Shown here: piece after piece, positions 49,262 through 60,060 of the stretch
How the letters are laid out: the number at the start of each line of letters is the position of its first letter
How positions within the stretch are numbered: the first letter of the stretch is position 1
Assembly: GCA_963575745.1 (NCBI GenBank)
Contig: CAUYUJ010001459.1
Coordinates: 271,749-335,748 of the forward strand
Length of the DNA stretch: 64,000 nt
Direction: 5' to 3'
Source: Prorocentrum cordatum
Lineage: Eukaryota > Sar > Dinophyceae > Prorocentrales > Prorocentraceae
Made by a program: the position numbers and the translations under genes
The notes under the pieces: model-generated
Databases searched by the model: none
Seen by the model: only the letters and a program-made list of their open reading frames with translations
Told to the model about the DNA's origin: nothing

Positions 49262-50371
49262 GGCGAGGAGGGGGTCGCCGCCCTGGTGGTGGACAACGGC
49301 AGCGGCATGTCCGAGGCCGGCTTCGCGGGCGACAACGCTTCGCGCGCGGTGCTCCCCTCGATCGTCGGGCACGCCAAGAGGCCGGGCATCGTGGCCGGGA
49401 GGGACCAGAAGGGCAGCTGCGTGGGCGGCGAGGCGCAGAGCAAGCGCGGCGTGCTGACGCTGAAGAACCCCATCGAGCGCGGCGGCGTGACGAAGTGGGG
49501 CGACAGGGAGAAGATTTGACACCACACGTTCTACAACGAGTTCCGCGCGGCCCCGGATGAGCATCCCGTGCTCCTCACCGAGGCGGCCCTGAACCCAAAG
49601 GCGAATCGCGTGCGTATGACCCAGATCACGTTCGAGGCTTTCAGCGTGCCCGCCATGTACGTGGCCATCCAGGCAGTGCTCTCGCTGTGCGTCCCCGGCC
49701 GTGCCAATGGCATCGTCATGGACTCTGGCGAAGATGTGTCGCACGCGGTGCCCATCTACGAGGGCTACGCCTTGCCGCACACAATCTTGCGTCTCGGCCT
49801 GGCCGTCCGCGACCTCACGGAGTACCTGATGAAGATCCTTGTTGAGCGCGGCTGCTCTTTCACGACCACAGCTGAGCGCGAGATCGTGCGCGACCTCACG
49901 GCGAAGCTCTTCTACATTGCCCTCGATGTCGACACGGAGATGCAGGTTGCCGACGAAGTTTGGGACAAGGAGAAGACGTACGAGCTTCCGAACGGCAACA
50001 TCATCACCGTGGGCAGCGAGCGTTTCCGCTGCCCCGAGGTGCTATTCCAGCCCAGCTTCGTCGGCAAGGAAGGCAGCGGCATCCAAGACACCACCTTCCG
50101 GTCCTTCATGAAGTGCGACTTCGACACCCGCAAGGACCTCTACGCCAACATGGTGCTATCCGGCTGCACCACCATGTTCCCCTGGATCGGGGAGCGCATG
50201 GTCAAGGAGCTGTCCGCCCTGGTGCCATCGACAATGAAGATCAAGGTCGTGGCGGCACCCGAGCGCAAGTATTCGCGTGGATCGGCGGGTCCATCTTTCC
50301 AGCAGATGTGGATTTCGAAGGGCGAGTACGACGAGCCTGGCCCCACCATCGTTCACAGGAAGTGCTTCTGA
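49262..50371 (+). pseudogene. ACT: Actin pseudogene
   Basis: The sequence encodes nearly full-length actin (normally about 376 aa), the ATP-binding protein that forms microfilaments. The N-terminus reads [15 protein letters not shown] with no in-frame ATG where Met-1 should be. [15 protein letters not shown] and DREKI are followed by TGA (49517-49519) in place of a Trp codon. The frame then reopens as HHTFYNEF. From 49568 it runs unbroken through [26 protein letters not shown] and [20 protein letters not shown] to the true C-terminus [10 protein letters not shown] and TGA. Near KYS (50268-50303) a one-base loss and a 17-base net loss cancel out, removing about six residues and scrambling the ones between. 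The phosphate-loop DSGDG is DSGED, and SGGTTMFPG is SGCTTMFPW. There are no introns. This is a dead copy, from retroposition or from a decayed tandem array. Confidence 0.93.
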
Positions 50372-51130
50372 GGGGCTCCTTCCTTCCCCTCCCGCTCCCC
50401 CTCCTCCCTCCTCCTCTTCCTCCTGTGTCGAGTTTTTGTTGGCGGCTTCTGCTGAAGCCTGGAATTCAGTGGTGCGTGCTTCTCGATGTCGCAGTCTGCA
50501 GCCTGCCCTGCACTCGTGTTCGCACCCCTTCCCTCCTCGGCCTTGGGTCAGCAGGCGCTTCAGGGTCCGAGGCCTTACCGCCGTGACCCCCTCCGGCCTC
50601 CGATGGTCCGCCAGGGCCCGGGCTCTGCGGTTGCATGGCCCTGCTGTGCCCCCCTCTGGCCTCCGCTGGTCCGCCAGGGCTTGGGCGCTGCAGGCGTGGG
50701 CTTGCCTATGCGATGAAGCGTCGTGCAGGCGGCCTTGTTTGGTCTCCGATGGTCCGCCAGAGTTTGGGCTCCGCAGGTACGACGCGCACCTCTTATCCTT
50801 CCCAACTTATTCCATTGCTGGCTTCGACTTGGCATCGCTGGAGAGTCCCTCGGCGCTTTGTTGTTGGACGGCGTTTGTGTCCAGCAGGCAGGCTCCATGA
50901 AGGGCTGTTGTACTGCGTGCCCATGTCCTCTCCTCCTCGCTTCCTCCCTTACAAAGAAGCCTGAACAACTTTAGCAGGCGGCGCTCTTCAGCATAACTTC
51001 TGATAAGATGACTGGCACCACAGTGTGCATTAGACGCTCGGCCATCGCCAGGTGTTTGGGGGGGGGGGTACGCCCCCGGGTCGCGTTTAAGGGCCCCCGC
51101 GTTGTTGTGCTTTCGTTTGGGAGGAACCAA
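50372..51130. repeat. Actin 3' flank with a threefold TGGTCCGCCAG repeat
   Basis: A CT-rich stretch follows the stop (50380-50430). Then TCCGATGGTCCGCCAGGG-like units recur at about 50598, 50658 and 50744, each with TTGGGC and CTGCAGG or CCGCAGG. No poly(A) tail is visible, which weakens a simple retrocopy reading of the actin. Confidence 0.5.
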
Positions 51131-51135
51131 ACATA

Positions 51136-51700
51136 TGGTGATGGTGATGATGGTGGTGATGATGATGGCGATGGTGATGGTGATGGTTTGTGATGATGAT
51201 GATGATGATGATGATGATGTGATGTTGGTGATGACGATAATGGTCATGATGTTGCCGCTTGTGGTCAGATAGGAGATGGAGATGATGTTGATGGTGATGA
51301 TGATGACGGCGATGATGAGGATGCTGATGGTGGTGCTGATGATTATGTTGCTGATGGTGATGACGCTACAGATGATGGTGGTGATCATGATGGTGTTGGT
51401 GGTGGTGCTGATGCAGATACTGATGATGATGCTGGTGATGATGATGCGGATGATAATGGTAGCGGTGGTGTTTGTGATGATGCTAATGGGGGTAGTGATG
51501 GTGATGATGATGGTGCTGGCACTGGTGATTCTGAAGGTGATGCTTATGATCATAACCATGGCGCTTGCAACAAGTATGAATGTGGCGGCGACGACGACCA
51601 CGGTGATGTTGGTGCTGATGGTGATATTGATGATGGTGTTGATGACGTCGGTGATGACAATGTTGGTGCTGATGAGCATGTTGCTGATGCGGTTGATACT
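51136..51700 (+). repeat. (GAT)-rich tract
   Basis: Imperfect GATGGTGATGATG units. The Met/Val- and Ile/Thr-rich frames are artefacts. Confidence 0.95.
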
Positions 51701-52975
51701 GATGGATCACACGTGTCTGGATATTTGGTATGTGTGCTGGGCTCCGTGATAAGGACAAATGGTATTTCACTGTCCGTGGGTGCGTGGCAGAGCTTTATTT
51801 TCTACAAGATGTATGTTTGATCCGACGGTGTGCCCCATCGACGCTCGCACTTCGGTTTTTGCTCGTTCCTTATTTTGTGTGTCAGGGTCAGGAGAAGTCT
51901 TCAGGCTCGAACTCTGTCGTTGGGTCCCGGCCACGATAGCAACGGCTCCCGTCCAAGATTTGGGACTCGCGCCTCCCCCATAGCCCTCCTCCCCTCCCCC
52001 CCTTCCTCCTCTCATGCCCCATCCTCCCCTTTCGCCTTGCTTCTCCTCCTCCTTCTCCTCTACCCCACCTCGTCCCCCCTTTCCCCTTTCTCCCCCCCCT
52101 CCTATCTGCAGGAAGGCGGAGGGGGAGCCCGGGAGCACCCTGCGGAGGGAGCCGCTGGAGGGGGGCACGTCCCTCCCCGGGGGCTGCGAGCACCCCGGGC
52201 AGAGCAGCCCACACACTGCTTGCGCCGGCGGCTCGGCAGAGTCACGGCGCTGGCGATGGAGCGTCAAGGGGAGTGCACAAAACGCGAATTGGGCCGCCAT
52301 GCGCGGGGGAGGGAGATGGACGTCCGGCGCGGGCAGGAGGGAGGAGGACGTCGGGCCCGCTCAGAGCGGCGCCAGGCGGCGGCGGGGGGGCGCCGGGCGC
52401 GGGGTCCAACAGCGAAGGGGCGGCGGCTGGGGGGTAGGCAGGGCAGGGCGGTCGCCAGCAGCCCACACGCACGCTGCCCCCCGACCCACCGGCCGCCCAG
52501 AGAGTACCGGTTGGACCCGGGAGGATGCTGCCGCCGTCGCCTGAGACTCAGGCGATCGCCAACATGGATCAAGGGGGCGTGGATCAGCGACGGGTCCCGT
52601 TTCCTGGGGAAGCTGCGGATTTCCGCCGCCGGCCGAGGCGGCACCGGCCGCATTTTGGGTAGGGCTCCTCCCCCGACCCATTCATTTGGCGACCGCGCGC
52701 CAAATCCATGGATCGTTAATCTATGTTTGCGCGCCCTCGAAAGACGGGCGGCGAACATCTAGCTCCACGGGCTCCAACAGCAGGAGGACGGGGGCGGGAG
52801 GATGAATCGGACCCAGGGTCGGGATGAGTCGCTCCAGAGCGCTCCAGAGCGCTCTCAGAGCGCTCTGGATCGCTCTCAGAAGGCCGCGGCGCCAGCGCAA
52901 ATCCCTCAGAGCCGTCGGATCCCAGAGTTCCACGATTCGATCATTCTGGCTCGATGTTGCCAAATCTTGCCTCAG
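51701..52975. other. Unassigned stretch
   Basis: CT-rich at 51975-52105. GCTCCAGAGCGCTC/GCTCTCAGAGCGCTC small repeats at 52832-52882. An open plus frame at 51830-52762 is long (310 codons) but has no recognised domain and skewed composition. Confidence 0.35.
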
Positions 52976-52979
52976 CTTC

Positions 52980-53092
52980 AGGCAGGAGGGGCGGCCCAGG
53001 AGAGGCTGTCGGTGGCGATGATGCTGATAGTGATGGTGGTGGTGGTGGTGGTGATGGTGATCGTGATGATAAAGATGATGATGCTGATGACA

Positions 53093-53130
<38 letters not shown>

Positions 53131-53552
53131 CATCATGATGATGATGCTGATGCTGGTGTTGATTGTGATAATGATGATGGCGATGACGATGATGAATTGG
53201 TTGGTGATGATTGTTAGCATGACGACGATAATGAATGATGATGACGATGATGATGCTGATGATGACGACGACAACGATGATGATAATGGTGATGATGATG
53301 GTGATGGTGATGGTGATGATGACGGTGATGATAATTGTGCTGATGATGTTGATGATGATGATGGTGATGGTGATGGTGATGACGACAATAATGATGATGA
53401 TGATGATGCTGATGATGACGGTGGTGGTGATGGTGATGGTCATGATGACGGTGATGATGATGATGGTGATGATGTTGATGATGATGTTGACGGTGATTAT
53501 GATCATTATCATGGTAAAGATGATGATGATGATGATGATACTAATGATACTA

Positions 53553-53596
<44 letters not shown>

Positions 53597-54215
53597 TCTG
53601 ATGATGATGATGATGATGATGCTGATGATGATGCGGATGCTGATATGTTGATGATGGTGATGACAGTGATAGTGATGATGATGCTTACAGTAACGAATCT
53701 GATGATGATAATGATGGTGAGGGGGATGATGATTGGGATGAGGATGATGAGTTTGAGGATGATGATGATGATGATGATGATGATGGCGAAGATGCCAGCG
53801 GTGTGATGGTGCTGGTGATGATAATGGGGATGATGCTGCTTTTGTTCAGATAGGAGATGAGGATGATGTTGATGGTGATGACGATGATTGTGATGATGAT
53901 GCTGATGACGATGATGATAGTAGTCATGATGATGGTAATGATGGTGAATATGGCTGTGATGATGGTGTCGACGACCACGATGATGCTGATGATGGTGTTC
54001 ATTATGTTGACGATGATGATGATGATGATGATGGTGGTGATGATGATGATGATGATGATACTGGTAATGATGGTGATGCTGATGCTGATGTTGGTGCTCA
54101 TGCTGGTGATCATGATGCTGGTGATGATGCTGGTGATGATGCTGCTGATGATGATGATGATGATGATCATGATAATGATCATGATGACGATGACGATGAC
54201 GATGCTGATGGCGGC
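52980..54215 (+). repeat. Large (GAT)-rich tract
   Basis: About 1.2 kb of GAT, GGT, GCT and GAC triplets on the plus strand. It is open in all three plus frames for long distances (poly-Asp, poly-Met). Confidence 0.97.
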
Positions 54216-54837
54216 TGGGCAGGGATGCCCCTGCCAGGCGATGCGCACGCGCACCTTTTCCGCCGTACTGGGGGCGAGAGGGGGACTCGGCCCAGCGCCG
54301 GGGCCGCTTCTGTGTCGTCCCGCCGTCAGGGTGGCAGGACCGCCGCACGCGTCTGCCTCGCGCGCTCCCCTTGCGCAGCACTCGCCCGGGGGGCGCTGGC
54401 TGCTCGCCGGGCACCAGCCAGGCTTGGGCAGGGCACGATCTCTCCTCTCTCTCTTTTTCTCTCTTTCTCTCTTTTTCTCCTTCCCTTCTCCCCTCTTTTG
54501 CGTCATTTCTCTCTCTCTCTCTCTCTGTCTCTGCTCAGTTGTTTTGGGGGGCCTGACTCTTTTTGTTGTTCTCTCACTCTCTGTTTCTCTCTCTCTCTCT
54601 CTCTACATCTCTCTCCATCTCTCTCTCCTTCTCTCTCTCTCTCTGTATGTCCCTTCGTTCCCCTAATTACGTGTCGCTTTTTTTTTGTGTTTTCCTCCTC
54701 CTCTTTGCGCCCGTCGTTTTCACTTTGGGTCTAACGTCTCGCTGGGGGGGAGCACGACCCGTCCTCGTCTCCACGGCTGGGCGCGCCTCGCAGAGGCCTG
54801 TCGAGGTGGTGTCCAGGAGGGCTCCATAGAACTCGGG
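54216..54837. other. Spacer with CT-rich runs
   Basis: CTCTCT/CTTTCT runs at 54440-54660 and a T9 run at 54681. No gene recognised. Confidence 0.5.
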
Positions 54838-55003
54838 GGTGGACAGACCTCCGACCCTGACACGTCGATTCGCGAATTGGCCGTTTCCGGTTCGCGAAAG
54901 GGCGTCGCGGCCGTCACTTTTGCGGGTCCAGGTCCGTCGGTTTCGGTCTCAGGCCGTTTTCATTAAGGGGAGGTTTACTAAAGGGAGGTTTGTCCACCGC
55001 CGA
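54838..55003. mobile_element. MITE with TCGGGGGTGGACAG ends, copy 3
   Basis: TCGGGGGTGGACAGACCTCC at the left and GGAGGTTTGTCCACCGCCGA at the right. The interior matches copies 1 and 2, with a tandem duplication of the GGGAGGTTT(A)CTAAA segment near the right end. Confidence 0.75.
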
Positions 55004-55560
55004 TGAACGATCTCGAGCGGATGTCGGTCGGGGCGCGATCCTTGCTGTTTCTTGACGTAATCATGAACTGTTTGCGCTCGGCGCCAGAGGTTCATGTCTA
55101 TGGCCTTTTTTCTCCTTTTATGTTCCCCCTGCTGGCCCAGGCATCCCATGGTAGGGGCGTGGTTTTCTGGCGTTTCCGTTGGTTTTTGGGCGTTTTCCAG
55201 CCTCGGGATGCTTTTCAGCGGCTGCGCTTCGACGGGGGCGTTCCAGGGGCGCCAGAGTCGTCCCAAACGGCCGCCAGGCAGCCGAGTTGACCCGACAATG
55301 TGACCTCCCTCCCTCTATACCGTTCTCCTTTTCTCCCGTCTTTCTGGCCCAGATCAAGCTTCCTCCCTTGAGGCAGCATGTAACGAAGTGAAGCCATTTC
55401 ATCCTGCTCCAACTCTTCACCCAGAGGTTTGGGCCACCTTTTGGTTACGCTCTCAATGCTGTTAGAACATGTGTTCGGCGCCTTGCTCGGGCCCTGTCGG
55501 GACCCATGTGTCCGTCTCTGTGAGCCTTCTGGGACCTCCTAGAGCCGTGGCCGCGCAACT
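55004..55560. other. Unassigned stretch
   Basis: Looks low-repeat. No recognised protein. Confidence 0.3.
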
Positions 55561-55574
55561 GAACATTACTGGCT

Positions 55575-56030
55575 GCAGGGGGCGCGGACGAGAGCGTTTC
55601 GGGGGTGCCTCTTGGCGCCTTCCTACAGTCGGGGCTCCGCGTTCCTTGAGTGTTTCGCAGCTTGCCTCAGGTTTTCCTTAGGTTTTCGATCGGAAATCGA
55701 AGTTTCACTTATGGAAAGAAGGGGCCTCGTTCCTTATTTTGTGTTCCTTAGGTCAAGGCCCCGACTGTGGAGTGTTTCGGGGGTGCCTCTGGGCGCCTTC
55801 CTACGGTTTTCTTGGGGTGCTCACGGGGGCATTCGGTTCCCCTGGTTGCACTGAGGTGTTTGAGGTGTGCTGAGGTAAGGGGGCGGCGGGTGCAGGGGGC
55901 TCGGACTAGAGTGGTTCGGGGGTGCCTCTTGGCGCCTTCCTACGGTTCTCTTGGGGTGCCCATGGGGGCATGCAGTTCCCCCGGTGGCACTGAGGTTGTT
56001 GATGTAAGCTGAGGTAAGGGGGCGGCGCCG
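55575..56030 (+). repeat. GGGGGTGCCTCTTGGCGCC repeat, about 137-bp units
   Basis: TTTCGGGGGTGCCTCTTGGC or TTCGGGGGTGCCTC starts units at 55597, 55775 and 55916. The last two are 141 bp apart and also share CTTCCTACGGTT, GCACTGAGGT and GCTGAGGTAAGGGGGCGGCG. A CAGT-ended MITE (55626-55767) interrupts the first at CTTCCTA. Confidence 0.65.
55626..55767 (+). mobile_element. Tc1/mariner-like MITE (CAGTCGGGGC ends), copy 4
   Basis: CAGTCGGGGCTCCGCGTTCC to AAGGCCCCGACTG. A deletion removes the GAAGAAGGAACCC block after the left end. TA precedes it. TG follows, perhaps a mutated duplication. Confidence 0.8.
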
Positions 56031-56039
56031 GCCTCCGCG

Positions 56040-56103
56040 TCCTCTCCTCCTCCTCCTCCTCCTCCTCCTCCTCCTCTTCCTCCGCCTCCTCCTCCCCCTC
56101 CCC
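56040..56103 (-). repeat. (CTC)n tract
   Basis: CCTCCTCCTC run on the plus strand (GAG on minus). Confidence 0.9.
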
Positions 56104-56413
56104 CTGGATTCTCTGCCCGCTGGACAAGGGGCCCCTTCCAAGAAACCATCAGCTTCCCTCCAGGGTGCCCTGGGTTTCTTGGATTTCGGTGGAGCCACAG
56201 CGGGAAACGTGGCCTTCGCATGCCAAAAACCCATGGGCGCCCTCGGGTTTCAGGGTTGGGTTTCTTGCGGGGGGTTCTTGTGGCCGCGCCCCTACTGTAG
56301 TCGCTGGAGTGCTTTCCAGCGGGCGCTTGTGTGGATCCTCTGCCCGCTGGACAAGGCCGCCGCGCTTCCCGCGGTGTCCGCCAGGATTCTTACGGGCTGC
56401 CTGTGGATTGCTA
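56104..56413. repeat. Diverged relative of the 57113-57274 element and flank
   Basis: CCAAGAAACCATC, CTCCAGGGTGCCCTGGGTTT and TTTCAGGGTTGGGTTTCTTG parallel the element at 57113-57274. CTGCCCGCTGGACAAGG occurs twice (56116 and 56340). The ends are too worn to define. Confidence 0.5.
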
Positions 56414-56592
56414 CAGTCGGGGCCTTGACCTAAGGAACCCAAAATAAGGAACGAGGCCCCTTCCTTTTTCCATGAGTTAAACTTCGATTTCCCATCGAAA
56501 ACATATGGAAACCCTGAGGCAACCTGCGAAACAACTAAGGAACACCGAGCCCCTCCCCAACGAAAAGTGTTCCTTCCTCAGCGCCCCGACTG
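56414..56592 (-). mobile_element. Tc1/mariner-like MITE (CAGTCGGGGC ends), copy 5, inverted
   Basis: CAGTCGGGGCCTTGACCTAA to CAGCGCCCCGACTG with TA at both sides (56412-56413, 56593-56594). Read on the minus strand, the blocks follow the same order as copy 2, including the AAATCGAAG and TTTTCGATGGG pair. Confidence 0.85.
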
Positions 56593-56705
56593 TATGACCG
56601 CCCCTCGTGGGCCCTTGCCGCCGCACTTCCCGCGCTTGCCGCCTGGATTCTGATGGGTTCTTACGGATCCCTGTGGCTCTCCCACCCCGCTGGCCCTGGT
56701 TACGG

Positions 56706-56890
56706 GCAAGATTTATATCCATATCCAGTGCGCCTTTGATTTTTTTGGAAGGGGCGCCTCAAGGCCGAGGTGCACTGGACATGGATAAAAATCGAGTCTC
56801 TAGGGGGCAAATTTATCCATGTCCAGTGCGCCTCGGGTTTCTGGGGAAGGGAGCCCGGAACTCCATACTGCAGTGGATATGGACAGAAGC
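56706..56890. repeat. Nested hairpins around TATCCATATCCAGTGC
   Basis: TATATCCATATCCAGTGCGC (56713) pairs with GTGCACTGGACATGGATAAA (56781). TTTATCCATGTCCAGTGCGC (56812) pairs with GCAGTGGATATGGACAGA (56870). Four related arms give two adjacent foldbacks. Confidence 0.6.
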
Positions 56891-57112
56891 GTTGCTCGCA
56901 TTGGTCACCACACTCCCCGCGGTGGCACCCAGGATCCCCACGGGTTTCCACTGGATTCCCAGTGCTCCCCCCCTCGCGTTCCCCGGCCGCCGCGCCTCCC
57001 GCGCTGGCCTCCGGAGGGCTTGCCATGGATTGATGTGGCTTCCCCCGCCGGCCCTGGCCGCCGCACTTCCGCGCTGACCGCTTGGATTCCGGTGGGCTCC
57101 CAGGATTTCTTA

Positions 57113-57274
57113 CAGTGGAGACCCATGCCAAGAAACACCCTGCTTGCCTCCAGGGTGCCCTGAGTTTCTTGGGTTTCGATGGTTTTGCGATGGAAAGCGC
57201 GACGTTCCCACACCAGGAATCAGTGGACGTCCTGGGGTCTCAGGGTTGGGTTTCTTGTGGACTGGCCTCCACTG
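57113..57274. mobile_element. CAGTGGAG-ended, TA-flanked MITE with nearby empty site
   Basis: CAGTGGAGACCCATGCCAAG to GACTGGCCTCCACTG, flanked by TA (57111-57112, 57275-57276). The left flank (57040-57110) is duplicated at 57288-57361, where the same GGATTTCTTA runs straight on without an element. This gives a paralogous empty site at TA 57362-57363. CAGT ends and a TA target fit Tc1/mariner. Confidence 0.75.
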
Positions 57275-57559
57275 TATGGATTCCTATGGCTTCCCCCGCT
57301 GGCCCTGGCCGCCGCACTTCCGCGCTGACCGCTTGGATCCCAGTGGGCTCCTAGGATTTCTTACGGCTTCCCCCGCGGTGCTGTCTTCTCCGACCTCGGA
57401 AGGGCGCGGCCATAAGTATTCCCGACCCTCCTTGGTTGGGCATTCGTTCACAGCCCTCCTTGGTTGGGCATTCGTTTTGAATAGAGCACGCACTGCGGTC
57501 ACGTCTTCTCCTCCTCCCGCCTCCTGCCTCTCGCCGCTCTCTCGCCTCCTGCCCCCCGG

Positions 57560-59250
57560 GACCTCCCCGTCCCTGGGGGGTTGAGATCTGCGAAACTGTC
57601 GCCACTTTCGAGGGCTGCTGGTGGGTCCAGCGGAGTGAGGCACCGCGCAGACCTGAGCGGGACCTCGCCGTCCCTGGGGGGCTGCGACCTGTTGCGATCA
57701 GCGAAACCGTCGCCACTTTCGAGGGCTGCTGGGGGGACAGCATAGTGGGCAGCCGCCGCAGGCCCAAAGTAGACCTCGCCATCCCTGGGGGGCTGCGATC
57801 TGCGAAACAGTCGCCACTTTCGAGGGCTGCATAGTGGGTAGCCGCCGCAGGCCCAAAGAAGACCTCGCCATTCCTGCGGGGGCTGCGATTTGCGAAACTG
57901 TCGCCACTTCCGAGGGCTGCTTTAGGGGCCAGCATAGTGGGTAGCCGCCGCAGATCCAACGTAGACCTCGCCATCCCTGGGGGGCTGCGATTAGCGAAAC
58001 AGTCGCCACTTTCGAGGGCTGCTTGGGGGGCAGGATAGTGGGTGGTTGCCGCCGCAGACCCCAAATAGACCTCGCCATCCCTGGGGGGCTGCAATTTGCG
58101 ATATTGTCGCCACGTTCGAAGGCTGCTTGGGGGGCTAGCATAGTGGGTAGCTGCCGCAAACCCAAAGTAGACCTCGCCATTCCTGGGGGGGCTGCGATTA
58201 GCGAAACTGTCGCCACTTTCGAGGGCTGCTTTAGGGGCCAGCATAGTGGGTAGGCGCCGCATATTCGAAATAGACCTCGCCATCCCTGGGGGGCTGCGAT
58301 CTGCGAAACTGTCGCCACGTTCGAGGGCTGATTGGGGGGCCAGCTATAGTGGGCAGCCGCCGCAGATCCAAAGTAGACATCGCCATCTCTGGGGGGCTGC
58401 GATTAGCGAAACTGTCGCCACGTTCGAGGGCTGCTTGGGGGGCCAGCATAGCGATCTGCGAAACTGCCACGACTTTCGAGGGCTGCTGGTGTGTCCAGCG
58501 GAGTGAGGCACCGCGCAGATCTGAGATGGACCTCGCCATCCCTGGGGAGCTGCGATCTGCGAAACCGTCGTTATTGTCGAAGGCTGATGGCGGGTTCAGC
58601 GGGGTGAGGCACCACGCAGATCTGAGCGGGACCTCGCAATCCCTCTGGGATTGCGAGCTTCACGAATGCCGCTCGCAGAAGTAGATGCGCCCATGTCACG
58701 TCATCACACCCGTACAACGTCTCCCAAGCTATTCATGCCCCGCATTGCGCAGGGGTTGGGTACGTCGCCAGGGTAATGTTGTGAATAGAGCATTGCGGTC
58801 TCGTCGTCTCCTCCTCCCGCCTCCCGCCTCCTGCTTCTCGCCGCTTTCTTGCCTCTTGCCCCCCCGGGACCTCGCCGTCCCTGGGGGGCTGCGATCTGCA
58901 GCATTGTCTCTATGTTCGAGGGTTGTTGGAAGGTCTAGCGAAGTGAGGCACTGCGCAGACCTGAGCGGGACCTCGCCGTCCTTGGGGGGGACAGCATAGT
59001 GGGCAGCCGCCGCAGACCCGAAGTAGACCTCGCCATCCTTGGGGGGCTGCGATTAGCGAAACTGTCGCCACGTTTGAGGGCTGCTGGGGGGGACAGTATA
59101 GTGGGTAGCCGCCGCAGACCCAAAATAGACCTCGCCATCCCTGGGGAGCTGCGATCTGCGAAACAGTCGCCGCTTTCGAGGGCTGCTGACGGGGACAGGA
59201 CAGCATAGTGGGTAGCAGCCGCAGACCCGAAGTAGACCTCGCCATCCCTG
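57560..59250 (+). repeat. About 103-bp satellite (GACCTCGCCATCCCTGGGG)
   Basis: Some 14 units marked by GACCTCGCCATCCCTGGGG, GGCTGCGATCTGCGAAAC, GTCGCCACTTTCGAGGGCTG and AGTGGGTAGCCGCCGCAGA, spaced about 90-110 bp. A non-repeat gap at about 58655-58865 splits the array. Its left edge has CTTGGTTGGGCATTCGTT in direct duplicate (57433 and 57459). Confidence 0.9.
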
Positions 59251-59355
59251 GCTCCTCCGTCCGTGCATTGCGGCTTGAATAATTTGCATGCAGCGTGTCC
59301 CCTTGTTGCCAATCCGCGAGAGCAGTCGCCCTTTGCCCAGCCGCCGACGCAAAAA

Positions 59356-59380
59356 GTGTGTGTGTGTGTGCGTGTGTGTG

Positions 59381-59421
<41 letters not shown>

Positions 59422-59455
59422 CTGTGTCTGTGTGTGTGAGTGTGTGCGTGTGCGT

Positions 59456-59542
<87 letters not shown>

Positions 59543-60060
59543 TATGCGTGTGTGGTAGTGTGTGTGTGTGTGTGAGTGTGTGTGTGTGAGTGTGTGTGTG
59601 CGTGTGCGTGTGCGTGTGCGCGTGCGTGTGCGTGTGTGTGGGGGTTTGTGTGTGTGTGTGTGCCGTCGTGCGTGCGTGCGTGCGTGCGTGCGTGCGTGTG
59701 TGTGTGTGTATGTGTGCGTTTGTGTGTGCGGGTTTTTCTGCGTTTGCTTGTGTGCGTGCGCGTGCATGCGTGCGTGCTTGCGTGTGTGTGTGTGTGCGTA
59801 TGCGTGTGTGGTAGAGTGTGTGTGTGGTAGAGTGTGTGTGTGTGTGTGTGCGTGCGTGCGTGTGTGTGCGTTGGTGTGTGTGTGTGTGCGTGCGTAGGTG
59901 TGTAGGTGTGTGTGTGTGTGTGCGTGTGTGTGCGTGTGCGTACGTGTGTGTTTGCGTAGGTGTGCGCGTGTGTTCGTAGGTGTGTGTGTGCGTGTGTGTG
60001 CGTAGGGTGTGTGTGTATGTGTGTGCGCACGGTGTGCGTTGGTGTGTGTGCGCGTGTGTG
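59356..60060 (+). repeat. (TG)n tract with GTGCG variants
   Basis: TG dinucleotide runs, purest at 59470-59535, with GCGTGCGTG variants. The His/Thr- and Cys/Val-rich frames are artefacts. Confidence 0.97.

Noticed and set aside
49210-49560. 116-codon Arg/Gly-rich ORF starting at ATG 49210
   Set aside because: It is an out-of-frame reading of the actin 5' part. The actin frame itself has no ATG there.
51830-52762. 310-codon plus-strand ORF as a gene
   Set aside because: Pro/Ser-rich start from a CT-rich run, Arg/Gly-rich remainder, equally open opposite strand, and no recognisable motif.
52721-54506. Long Ile/Thr-, Met- or Asp-rich ORFs
   Set aside because: They are translations of the (GAT)n tract. 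The same applies to 51136-51700, 48820-49165, 31790-32530 and 61681-62978.
59053-60030. His/Thr-rich ORF of 325 codons
   Set aside because: Translation of (TG)n/(CA)n. The preceding part is the 103-bp satellite.
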